16,453 nt of DNA from assembly GCA_934725525.1 (NCBI GenBank), contig CAKVCG010000024.1:1-16453 (forward strand), read 5' to 3'. This DNA comes from an uncultured Brachyspira sp. (GTDB lineage Bacteria; Spirochaetota; Brachyspiria; Brachyspirales; Brachyspiraceae). Positions within the stretch are counted from its first letter, which is position 1. Each line of letters starts with the position of its first letter. The notes under the pieces were generated by a model, which had not been told where the DNA came from, made no database searches, and saw only the letters and a program-made list of their open reading frames with translations. Both the position numbers and the translations under genes were made by a program. Shown in pieces: positions 9,016 to 16,331 of the stretch.

Positions 9016-9702
9016 ATGTTGCAATATGCCGTTATTGGAGTCGGCACATTAGGAAAGGCTTTGATAAACAGACTTATGGGCAAACCTTCCGTTGAAGTTT
9101 TGGCGATAGACAATGACATTAACGAAATCGAAGCCATAAAAAACAATGTCACTCAAGCGATAAGACTCGACTCCACTCAAAAAGAAGCGCTTGAATCAAT
9201 CGAAATAAATAAATTTGACGCTGTTATAGTTACTATTGGCGAAGATATGATGACAAGCATTTTGACATCTCTTATATTAAAAGAATTAAATGTAAAAAAT
9301 ATAATCGCTCGATATTCGGACGAAAAACATAAAGCGATATTAAGTATGATTGGAGTCACTCATTTGGTTAGCCCAGAAGAATCGATGGGAATCCATATAG
9401 CCGAACAGCTTGAAGTTGGCGACTCTTTACTTTTATACGATTTGACGGAATATCATTCTATCGTTGAATTTCCCGTTCATTCGGGGCTTTCGGGAAAAAA
9501 TTTAAAAGAATTGGATTTAAGAAAGAAATATAAAATAAATGTAGTCGCTATTAAAAAAGAAGCGATAAGCATTTTGGGAGAGAAAAAAATTACGGTTGAC
9601 TGCACTCCCGACCCTGACGAATCTTTAATCGAAGGCGATATTTTGGTAATCGCTGGACATGACAAAGATATTGAAAAATTAAATAAAAGGATGTCCGAAT
9701 AA
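9016..9702 (+). CDS. ktrA: KtrA/TrkA-type potassium uptake regulatory subunit
   Basis: This cytosolic gating subunit of a Ktr/Trk potassium system has 228 residues, the length of KtrA with one RCK unit (E. coli TrkA is a double-length form). The N-terminal Rossmann RCK_N domain shows VIGVGTLG (residues 6-13), an acidic nucleotide-binding end AIDNDINE (30-37) and TIGEDMMTSI (73-82). The RCK_C domain covers about 145-225 with VHSGLSGKNLKELDLR. Proteins of this type bind ATP/ADP or NAD(H) and open the membrane subunit. The membrane partner (KtrB/TrkH) is not in the window, since the next gene encodes only a small membrane protein. An AAGAGG ribosome site lies close before the ATG. Confidence 0.88.
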   Translation: MLQYAVIGVGTLGKALINRLMGKPSVEVLAIDNDINEIEAIKNNVTQAIRLDSTQKEALESIEINKFDAVIVTIGEDMMTSILTSLILKELNVKNIIARYSDEKHKAILSMIGVTHLVSPEESMGIHIAEQLEVGDSLLLYDLTEYHSIVEFPVHSGLSGKNLKELDLRKKYKINVVAIKKEAISILGEKKITVDCTPDPDESLIEGDILVIAGHDKDIEKLNKRMSE

Positions 9703-9705
9703 TTT

Positions 9706-9921
9706 ATGAATAATTATTTTGCAAAATTACTCATAGCGATTGGAATAATAGCCGTTATAATCGGAATCTTGATGCTTCTGAATATAAAACTTCCTTTTGG
9801 AAAATTGCCCGGCGATATTGTAATCAAAAAAGAAAATTTTACTTTCGCCTTTCCAATAGTCACATGCATAATAGCGAGTTTAATTTTATCGTTTATAATG
9901 TGGATTATATCGAAATTTTAA
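9706..9921 (+). CDS. DUF2905 small membrane protein
   Basis: A 71-residue integral membrane protein with two predicted helices (about 8-26 and 47-69) and, between them, the DUF2905 hallmark LPFGKLPGDIVIKKENFTF followed by FPIVTCIIASLILS. Its function is unknown. It begins 3 bases after the ktrA stop, with AAAGG inside the end of ktrA, so the two are probably co-transcribed. A link to potassium transport is only suggested by this pairing. Its stop is separated by one base from the stop of the convergent nuclease gene. Confidence 0.85.
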   Translation: MNNYFAKLLIAIGIIAVIIGILMLLNIKLPFGKLPGDIVIKKENFTFAFPIVTCIIASLILSFIMWIISKF

Positions 9922-9922
9922 T

Positions 9923-12900
9923 CTATTCTTCATTATAATTATAAGCGCATTCGCAATATTGAGAGTTTATACAATTTTCGCATTGCTCTTTGCCTGAAAT
10001 TGGAATTAATTTATCTTCAAAAATATTTTTAAATACTTCGTCAAAATATTTGGTTAAATTAAAATCTCCGTCTTTATAACCGCAAATTGATAAAAGAATT
10101 TCTTTGTCGTCAAAAACAATATAATCTTCTTTATTGACAATATTTGATTCTTTATAAACGGCAAATACTACTTCGCATTTTTCTACCAATTCGTCTATAT
10201 TGAAATCGTTATTATTTTTTTCTTTATAAGGTTTTATTATATATTCGTCTATTGCAAATTTTAAATACAAAATCGGCTGTAAATATACGTTAGTAATTTC
10301 TTCGATAGAGATGCCTTTTTTAAATTCTTTTTTGTAAGAACTCGCCTTATAATCGACAATTCTAATTCCGTTTATTTTGCCATCGCTCGAATAACTAAAA
10401 TCGATTCTATCGATTCGTCCGCTTATTTTTATATTACGATTATTATAAGAATAAATTTCCATTTCGTTTATTTTCTTTTCAAAATCGTTTGGAATATAAT
10501 CGCTATTTTTAGCCAAATTAATTTCGTATTTTATAAAAGAATCCATTACATTATTAATTTCTTCTTCCATAACTTCTCTGTCGATATTGTCGTAAATTTT
10601 TATCTTATTTAAGCATTCTTCAATAGTTTCTTTTGAAATAGTTTTATAAGATTCAAAATTTGATTCTTTTAATTTGCAATCGTTATTAAATTTTTCTTTT
10701 ATTTTCTTATAGAAATTTTCAAAAATATCATGATAAATACTTCCTTTTTCCATATAATCGATTCCCATAATCAAAGAATCAACCGAATCTCTTTCAAATA
10801 ATCTCGTGTAAATATATTTAATCGGGCATTCCATTATTTCTTTTATTTTGCTTACTGAAATAATATTTGTCAAATCTTCTTTTAAGATTGAAATAAAATT
10901 TTGCGGATTTGAATAACCGATTATATCGTCCTTGCCGTAAACCGAATTGACTATATTTTTAATATTTTTATCGAAAGCGATATTATTAGGATATTTATAA
11001 TTTTCTTTATAAAAAAATAAACTCATCGTATTTTCTTTTTGATTATGAATATTTTCTCCGTTCGGAATGTAATTTTCTCGGTAAATGAATTCGATAAATT
11101 TATTTTCTTTCAAATTTTCAAATTTAAAATCTTCGCCCGTAATTTCCGTAAATAAATCTTCAATATAGAAAAAAGGAATTTCCAAATTTCCGTCTTTATC
11201 TTTTAATCTGAAGGAAAAATAAACCGTCGTATTATCGTAGCAGGAAGAAAGAATATTCAAAAATAACGCGTAGGAAATATCGCTTAATAAATTTTGAGCG
11301 CTTAAAACATATTTTTTATATTTACTGTTTACGGCTTCTCTTACTTTATTGCTTATAAAAAATGTGTCGGGCTTTCTGCTTATAAAATCGTTATTCGCTC
11401 CGAGTATGAATAAATATTTTGCTTTAAGTCCTCTCGCATCGTATAAATTGCTTATCGTTAATGAAATTTCTTTATTATCTTCGTTTTTCAAATATTCGTC
11501 TCTTATTAATAAATTCAAAGCTTCGTGAAAATCGGCGGAAGATATTTTTGTGGAATTATCGCTAACCGAAAGTTTTAAAACAATTTCTATAAAAATGGAT
11601 AAAGAATTATTATCTCTGTAAAAAATTTCGTCTTTATTTATATAAACGGAATTGTAATTTTTTTCATCTTCTATATTCTCTTCAAATATCAAATCTATTT
11701 TTAAGAATTTTAAAATTTCAATATAAGCCGAGCCAATTTTATTATAAGTATCGGCGGATATAAGTTTTTTTAATAATTCGATTAATTCTATTATGGAATT
11801 TGAAAAATCTTTATATTCTTCGTTATTATTTTTAATATTTTCTATTTTGTATAAAAAATCGCTCAATGGCATTTTTTGAAAAAGTTCAAATTCTTTATAT
11901 AATAATTCTCTTATATCGTAAGGATTGATTCCTTCAATATTAGTCAAATAAGGAGACGACAATAATTTTATCAAAGCGTCCGTATCAATTTCCATCTCTC
12001 TACTTAAAATAAAAAATATAGAAGTCAAAACGGGAATAAGAGGCATTCTCCAAATAAAATTTCCTCTCCGTTGATTAAATTTTATATTGCATTCTTTCAA
12101 TCTCTCCGCTATATTCTCTCTGTATTTTTGGGTGTCGGAAAATATTAAAGCGATTTCGCTTAAAGAAACGCCAGAATTTTCAAGTTTTATAACTTCGTCA
12201 ATTACCGTGTCAATTTCCTGCTTGATTCCGAAACCAGCGATTAATTTTATTTGTTCTTTATATTTATCTAATTTTTCTTTGTCGTTTTTATCAATTAAAG
12301 TTTTTGCAAAATTTTCGATTTTGGAATTTTTTAAATCGTAAGTTCCTTGATAAAATTCTTTATAATTAGAAAAAATTTTATCGATATCGTAAGGCATGAA
12401 TACTTTTATATTTATATTATAATTTTTTTTTATCGCGTCCAAAAATATTGAATATCTTAAAGGCAAACTTTCAAAATTATAAATTTCTATTTCCTCATAT
12501 TCTTTAAAATCGTCTATTTCTTTTTTATTTATGGAGTTTATAAATAATTCAAAAATATCGTATTCGTCCAATAATTTTTTTGATTTGTTATTTAATTTAT
12601 ATATGGAAATTATTTTTTTTATATCTTCCAAAAAATCCAAATCTTCGTAATTTTCGCCGATTATAATTTTTGCAAAAGTTGTCTCTTCAATAAAATTATA
12701 AATATGAGAGGCGAGTTCGTAATTTTTATTTTGTTTCGCTATTATTGAATTTTTATTTTTATTCGTAAACTTAATTAACGCTTCATATAGATTAATTATC
12801 GCCGTAGATTCTTCCAAGCGGCAAACTTCATTTTGAATCGAATATTTTTTAAAAAATTTATCAATCGACATTCTATAGAATTCGGATAAAGTTTTATAAT

Positions 12901-12988
12901 CGGTTATGTCGAGCGAGTAATAATTATGTAAACTATATAAATAATAGTCTCTCGCTTTTGAGTTTGGAAATAAAATTAATTTTGACAT
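9923..12988 (-). CDS. AddB-like PD-(D/E)XK nuclease with C-terminal Fe-S cysteines
   Basis: A large protein (1021 residues from ATG 12988) resembling the AddB subunit of AddAB helicase-nucleases, which process double-strand breaks for recombination. The C-terminal part has ECPIKYIYTRL (the lone first cysteine), GSIYHDIFENF, GRIDRID, then IVDYK with catalytic Asp and Lys near residues 879 and 881. It also has YLQPILYL, and a final C-x2-C-x5-C cluster near 1003-1012 that, with the first cysteine, should hold a 4Fe-4S cluster. The N-terminus (SKLILFPNSKARDYY) looks helicase-like but has no Walker A motif. A TTG start at 13039 would add 17 residues but overlaps the promoter; ATG 12988 fits better. 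No AddA-like gene is in the window. Many Asn/Lys-rich stretches reflect the AT bias. Confidence 0.82.
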   Translation of the reverse strand: MSKLILFPNSKARDYYLYSLHNYYSLDITDYKTLSEFYRMSIDKFFKKYSIQNEVCRLEESTAIINLYEALIKFTNKNKNSIIAKQNKNYELASHIYNFIEETTFAKIIIGENYEDLDFLEDIKKIISIYKLNNKSKKLLDEYDIFELFINSINKKEIDDFKEYEEIEIYNFESLPLRYSIFLDAIKKNYNINIKVFMPYDIDKIFSNYKEFYQGTYDLKNSKIENFAKTLIDKNDKEKLDKYKEQIKLIAGFGIKQEIDTVIDEVIKLENSGVSLSEIALIFSDTQKYRENIAERLKECNIKFNQRRGNFIWRMPLIPVLTSIFFILSREMEIDTDALIKLLSSPYLTNIEGINPYDIRELLYKEFELFQKMPLSDFLYKIENIKNNNEEYKDFSNSIIELIELLKKLISADTYNKIGSAYIEILKFLKIDLIFEENIEDEKNYNSVYINKDEIFYRDNNSLSIFIEIVLKLSVSDNSTKISSADFHEALNLLIRDEYLKNEDNKEISLTISNLYDARGLKAKYLFILGANNDFISRKPDTFFISNKVREAVNSKYKKYVLSAQNLLSDISYALFLNILSSCYDNTTVYFSFRLKDKDGNLEIPFFYIEDLFTEITGEDFKFENLKENKFIEFIYRENYIPNGENIHNQKENTMSLFFYKENYKYPNNIAFDKNIKNIVNSVYGKDDIIGYSNPQNFISILKEDLTNIISVSKIKEIMECPIKYIYTRLFERDSVDSLIMGIDYMEKGSIYHDIFENFYKKIKEKFNNDCKLKESNFESYKTISKETIEECLNKIKIYDNIDREVMEEEINNVMDSFIKYEINLAKNSDYIPNDFEKKINEMEIYSYNNRNIKISGRIDRIDFSYSSDGKINGIRIVDYKASSYKKEFKKGISIEEITNVYLQPILYLKFAIDEYIIKPYKEKNNNDFNIDELVEKCEVVFAVYKESNIVNKEDYIVFDDKEILLSICGYKDGDFNLTKYFDEVFKNIFEDKLIPISGKEQCENCINSQYCECAYNYNEE

Positions 12989-12995
12989 TTTGCTT

Positions 12996-13023
12996 ATTAT
13001 AATGAATAAATAGGATTTGTCAA
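12996..13023 (-). promoter_or_regulatory. Consensus promoter directly before the AddB-like start codon
   Basis: On the minus strand, TTGACA (13023-13018), a 16-bp spacer and TATAAT (13001-12996) match consensus in both hexamers. Transcription should begin about 12988-12990, at the ATG itself. The mRNA is therefore predicted to be leaderless or nearly so, and no ribosome site is visible. Confidence 0.72.
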
Positions 13024-13077
13024 ATTGATTATTATGCAATAAATAGCTTTAACAATTTTTTATATATTTTTAAATTA

Positions 13078-13105
13078 TTGATATTTTAATCAAATACCTT
13101 ATATT
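13078..13105 (+). promoter_or_regulatory. Probable promoter of the methyltransferase gene
   Basis: TTGATA (13078-13083), a 16-bp spacer and TATATT (13100-13105) form a moderate promoter about 30 bases before the ATG. The -35 lies inside a small inverted repeat, TTGAT-N6-ATCAA (13078-13093), a possible binding site that could give autoregulation. No controller-protein gene is present. Confidence 0.4.
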
Positions 13106-13135
13106 TATAAGTAAAAATAAATACGAGAAAGCGAT

Positions 13136-14407
13136 ATGACTAATCATAAAATATACTTTGGCGATAGCAGAAAATTAAATAAAATACCCGATAAATCCGT
13201 TCAATTAATTATAACCTCGCCTCCATATTGGCAATTAAAAGATTACGGTTCTAATAATCAAATAGGATTTAACGACAGCTACGAAGAATATATAAATAAT
13301 TTAAATCTCGTTTGGATGGAATGCGAAAGAATTTTATCTGAAGGTTGCAGATTATGTATAAATATTGGCGACCAATTTTCTCGTTCGGTTTATTACGGAA
13401 GATATAAAGTCGTCCCAATAAGAACTGAAATTATAAAATTTTGCGAAGCCTTGAAAATGGATTATATGGGCGCTATAATTTGGCAGAAAGCTACAACAAT
13501 GAATACCACGGGCGGCGGAGCGGTAATGGGAAGCTTTCCTTATCCTCGAAACGGAATTCTTAAAATCGATTACGAATTTATTTTGATATTCAAAAAACTT
13601 GGAAATCCTCCAAAACCGACTTTAGAGCAAAAGGAAAATTCTATTATGACAAAAGAAGAATGGAATCAATATTTTTCTTCGCATTGGAATTTTAACGGAG
13701 TAAAACAATCGGAACATATTGCAATGTTTCCCGAAGAATTGCCTAAAAGATTAATAAAAATGTTTTCTTTTTTTGGAGAGACGATTTTCGACCCGTTTTT
13801 GGGAAGCGGAACTACATCTTTAGCTGCAAAAAATTTGGGAAGAAATTCTATAGGATACGAAATAAATAAAGAATTTGAACCTATTATTAAAGAAAAATTA
13901 AATATAAATCAATTAAGTTTTGATATCGATACGATTGAATTTTTTGAAGATAATGATAGCTATTATTCCTTTGAAAAACTGCCTTATATATTTTCAGACC
14001 CGCATAAACTCGATAAAAAAATCGATATTAAAAAAATAAAATTCGGTTCTAAAATCGACAAAAATAAAAACGAAAATAAGAGAGAATTATTTTCCGTAAA
14101 AGATGTTGTCTCTCCAAATAAAATTATTTTAAATAACGGACTCGAAGTCAAACTTCTTGGAATAAAAGAAAAAGATAATTTTACTTTGCAAGCGATTAAT
14201 TATTTGAAAGAAAAATTTAATAAAAGAAAAATATATTTAAAATATGATTTACAAAAATACGATAAAAATAATAATTTAATGTGCTATGTTTATTTAGATA
14301 ATAAAACTTTTATTAACAATCATTTAATAAGAACGGGATTTGTCGATGTTGAGACTAATTTTGATTATTCTTGTAAAAATAAATTTATTAAATCTTTGCC
14401 AATATAA
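13136..14407 (+). CDS. Beta-class DNA methyltransferase (predicted CTAG) with SNase-like C-terminal domain
   Basis: This is the modification enzyme of the restriction system. Residues 1-260 form a beta-class amino-methyltransferase: catalytic motif IV TSPPYW (27-32; SPPY is typical of N4-cytosine enzymes) comes before the AdoMet-binding motif I DPFLGSGTTSLAAKNLGR (219-236), followed by IGYEIN. The convergent partner is a MjaI-family endonuclease, so m4C methylation of CTAG is expected. After a linker (about 262-315), residues 317-423 resemble the staphylococcal-nuclease OB fold: VKDVVSPNKIILNNG, VKLLGI, LKEKFNKRKIYLKYD, LMCYVYLDNKTFINNHLIRTGFVDV. The catalytic Arg/Asp/Glu of SNase appear replaced (Lys339, Lys344, Asp347), and the second Arg by Asn, so this domain is probably a dead nuclease used for DNA binding. 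A weak GAGAAAG ribosome site precedes the ATG. Confidence 0.88.
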   Translation: MTNHKIYFGDSRKLNKIPDKSVQLIITSPPYWQLKDYGSNNQIGFNDSYEEYINNLNLVWMECERILSEGCRLCINIGDQFSRSVYYGRYKVVPIRTEIIKFCEALKMDYMGAIIWQKATTMNTTGGGAVMGSFPYPRNGILKIDYEFILIFKKLGNPPKPTLEQKENSIMTKEEWNQYFSSHWNFNGVKQSEHIAMFPEELPKRLIKMFSFFGETIFDPFLGSGTTSLAAKNLGRNSIGYEINKEFEPIIKEKLNINQLSFDIDTIEFFEDNDSYYSFEKLPYIFSDPHKLDKKIDIKKIKFGSKIDKNKNENKRELFSVKDVVSPNKIILNNGLEVKLLGIKEKDNFTLQAINYLKEKFNKRKIYLKYDLQKYDKNNNLMCYVYLDNKTFINNHLIRTGFVDVETNFDYSCKNKFIKSLPI

Positions 14408-14413
14408 ATTTGT

Positions 14414-15004
14414 TTATTCTTCAAATTCAATTTCAATTCCAGATTTTGTTTTAGTATAATAAATCATTTTAACATTAATTGATTCTGATAAACGGCTCAT
14501 AGTTTTATATGTGTCTGGCTTTATAGAATATGCCACATTGCCGACATATCCGTCTATTCCAGCGGATTCCTCTTCGGGTTTTGCAAGTCTAAAGTCAGTT
14601 TGTTTGATTTTTGAAATTTTATAAAGTATAGCTTTTTGAACATACAAACCGTTATATGTTTTCATAATTACTAAATCCTCCACCCATTTTTGAATCATAT
14701 TTTTATCTATCAATTCCATAGCGTTTTTCAGATTTTGTATTTGCTCGTATATTTTATTTGTCGCATCGTTAATGGCTTTAGGATATTTAGAAAGATACCA
14801 TTTTTTCCAAGTGTCGATATTAATTTCTTTTTCATTCTTTTGATATTCTTCAAAAAGTTCGGTAAGTTGTCCGACTACTTTAGGTCTAGTTCCCTGCGCG
14901 TTTTGATTTGCCAAGTTTATTAATTGAGATGTATATTTTGGAAATTGCGGATTTGGGCTTTCATTTAACGCTTGAATTTCTTCGTTTTTAATTATGAGTT
15001 TCAT
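14414..15004 (-). CDS. MjaI-family type II restriction endonuclease
   Basis: A 196-residue enzyme that matches the RE_MjaI family, whose founder from Methanocaldococcus cuts CTAG. Family landmarks are PKYTSQLINLANQNAQGTRPKVVGQ (a highly conserved block, residues 22-46), EEYQKN, DTWKKWYLSKYPKAI (64-78), LVIMKTYNGL (111-120), and EEESAGIDGYVGNVAYSIKP (144-163). In the last block Asp151 and Lys162 are the likely catalytic pair. The gene faces the methyltransferase tail to tail with a 6-base gap and has its own ribosome site (AAGGAAA, 7 bases upstream). It could also be reached by read-through from the yjbQ-type gene upstream on the same strand. The single CTAG outside the frl region lies within this gene (14886). 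Confidence 0.9.
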   Translation of the reverse strand: MKLIIKNEEIQALNESPNPQFPKYTSQLINLANQNAQGTRPKVVGQLTELFEEYQKNEKEINIDTWKKWYLSKYPKAINDATNKIYEQIQNLKNAMELIDKNMIQKWVEDLVIMKTYNGLYVQKAILYKISKIKQTDFRLAKPEEESAGIDGYVGNVAYSIKPDTYKTMSRLSESINVKMIYYTKTKSGIEIEFEE

Positions 15005-15116
15005 TTATTTTCCTTAAATTTTTAATATTTATTTTTATTTATAAATTCTTATAAATTCTCATTCATAATATCCGAAATAAGCGAAAAATATTTTTCTATA
15101 TTTTTATCTTTATAAT

Positions 15117-15533
15117 CTATTCGCCTATGATTTTTATCAAAACTCTTTTATTTCTTTTTCCGTCATATTCGCCGTAAAAAATCTGCTCCCAAGTTCCAAA
15201 ATCCAATTTTCCGTTTGTAATAGCGACTACTACTTCGCGTCCCATGATTTGTCTTTTCATGTGAGCGTCAGCGTTATCTTCGTATCCGTTATGTTTATAT
15301 TGACTATGCGGTTTTTCGGGAGCTAATTTTTCAAGCCAAACTTCAAAGTCGTTATGAAGTCCGCTTTCGTCATCGTTTATAAATACGCTTGCCGTTATAT
15401 TCATAGCGTTGCATAAAATTAATCCTTCTTTAATTCCGCTTTCTTCCAAACATTTTTGAACTTCGGGAGTTATGTTTATATAGCCTCTTCTTTTCGGGTA
15501 ATTAATATCCAATACTTTTCTGTAAGATTTCAT
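15117..15533 (-). CDS. YjbQ/UPF0047 family protein
   Basis: A small single-domain enzyme-like protein of 138 residues, the full family length. Members are sometimes named secondary thiamine-phosphate synthase enzyme, after rescue of thiamine mutants, but the true role is unsettled. Visible landmarks are [30 protein letters not shown] (43-72), QYKHN (78-82), [16 protein letters not shown] (86-101) and [29 protein letters not shown] (107-135). At residue 45 there is Asn where I recall His in the usual HTT or MHIT motif. The other conserved His residues (60, 81, 91) are kept. A GGAG ribosome site lies 6 bases before the ATG. Its link to the neighbouring restriction genes looks incidental. Confidence 0.88.
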   Translation of the reverse strand: MKSYRKVLDINYPKRRGYINITPEVQKCLEESGIKEGLILCNAMNITASVFINDDESGLHNDFEVWLEKLAPEKPHSQYKHNGYEDNADAHMKRQIMGREVVVAITNGKLDFGTWEQIFYGEYDGKRNKRVLIKIIGE

Positions 15534-15586
15534 TTTTATCTCCGATTTAATAATTATTTTTTATATAATTTTTATTTAATTTTAAA

Positions 15587-15614
15587 ATTATATAAAACAA
15601 ATAAAAATTGTCAA
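15587..15614 (-). promoter_or_regulatory. Consensus promoter of the yjbQ-family gene
   Basis: On the minus strand, TTGACA (15614-15609), a 16-bp spacer and TATAAT (15592-15587) give a full-consensus promoter. Transcription should start near 15580, leaving a leader of about 47 bases. The rest of 15615-15760 is AT-rich. A TATAAT at 15728-15733 may serve the lipoprotein gene on the plus strand but lacks a matching -35. Confidence 0.8.
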
Positions 15615-15760
15615 AAATTTAGACGACTTAAAGATTATCAATAAAAGTTTAAATAATAATATTTTAAAATAAATTTTATAGAGATATTAAAATTAATATA
15701 CTCAAAAACCGATAATTAACTATAAACTATAATTTAAATTTGCATAGATGAATGATAATA

Positions 15761-16171
15761 ATGAAACAATTTGCAAAATTTCCTATACTATTTTTAGCGA
15801 CTTCGCTTATTTTAGGATGCGCTATACCAACCATATATTTGGGCGTTCCTTACAATTTTGACGGGCATTACAGAAGCCAAAGTCCCGTATTGGACAATGA
15901 TAATTTTTTATATATGAGAGTGGCAAACGGAGGTTTGACGGTATATTTCGGAGGGGATAATTTGGATAATATTCAAGGATTAGATTATATCAGCATAAGA
16001 GCGGTTAATATAGAAAGTTTCGAGGAAAATAGTTATAGCTTTGAAACGGAAAATTTGAGAGGGAAAATAACTTTTAAAGAAAATACGGATGTAAACATAA
16101 GTTTATCAAAAAATATAGTTCCGACTTTCCGTATAGAAAATAGCGTTTTGAATAAAATAAATTCTTTCTAA
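15761..16171 (+). CDS. Small lipoprotein of unknown function
   Basis: I do not recognise this 136-residue protein. It has a type II signal peptide (MKQFAKF, then a hydrophobic core) ending in the lipobox L-I-L-G-C, with the lipidated Cys at residue 20 from the chosen start. The mature part of about 117 residues has the alternating polar/hydrophobic pattern of a beta-rich domain (LYMRVANGGLTVYFGGD, YISIRAVNIESF, RGKITFKENTDVNISL), likely a small beta sandwich at the cell surface or in the periplasm. An ATG three codons upstream (15752) is also possible. Neither start has a clear ribosome site, and I preferred the one giving a normal basic N-terminus. Confidence 0.75.
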   Translation: MKQFAKFPILFLATSLILGCAIPTIYLGVPYNFDGHYRSQSPVLDNDNFLYMRVANGGLTVYFGGDNLDNIQGLDYISIRAVNIESFEENSYSFETENLRGKITFKENTDVNISLSKNIVPTFRIENSVLNKINSF

Positions 16172-16271
16172 ATCATAACAATTCATTTGGTAAAAATTAT
16201 GTTAATAAAAATAATAATATTTATCTATAAAAATACGATACTATATATTATAAAAATTTAAAAAAATTCTA

Positions 16272-16299
16272 TTGACTTTTTAAAAAATTTTATTATCTT
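16272..16299 (+). promoter_or_regulatory. Possible promoter of the repeat-containing ORF
   Basis: TTGACT (16272-16277), a 16-bp spacer and TATCTT (16294-16299) form a moderate promoter. A good ribosome site GAGGAAAG (16314-16321) and the ATG at 16332 follow. The stretch 16172-16271 is AT-rich with no gene seen. Confidence 0.4.
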
Positions 16300-16331
16300 A
16301 TTAGTAGAGATTTGAGGAAAGTAGTAATAAA

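Noticed and set aside
15041..15130. A 20-30 codon open frame on the minus strand just after the yjbQ-family stop, ending near 15050
   Set aside because: The peptide looks protein-like but has a stop close upstream and no usable start codon except five codons before its end, so it is more likely chance or an unrecognisable remnant.
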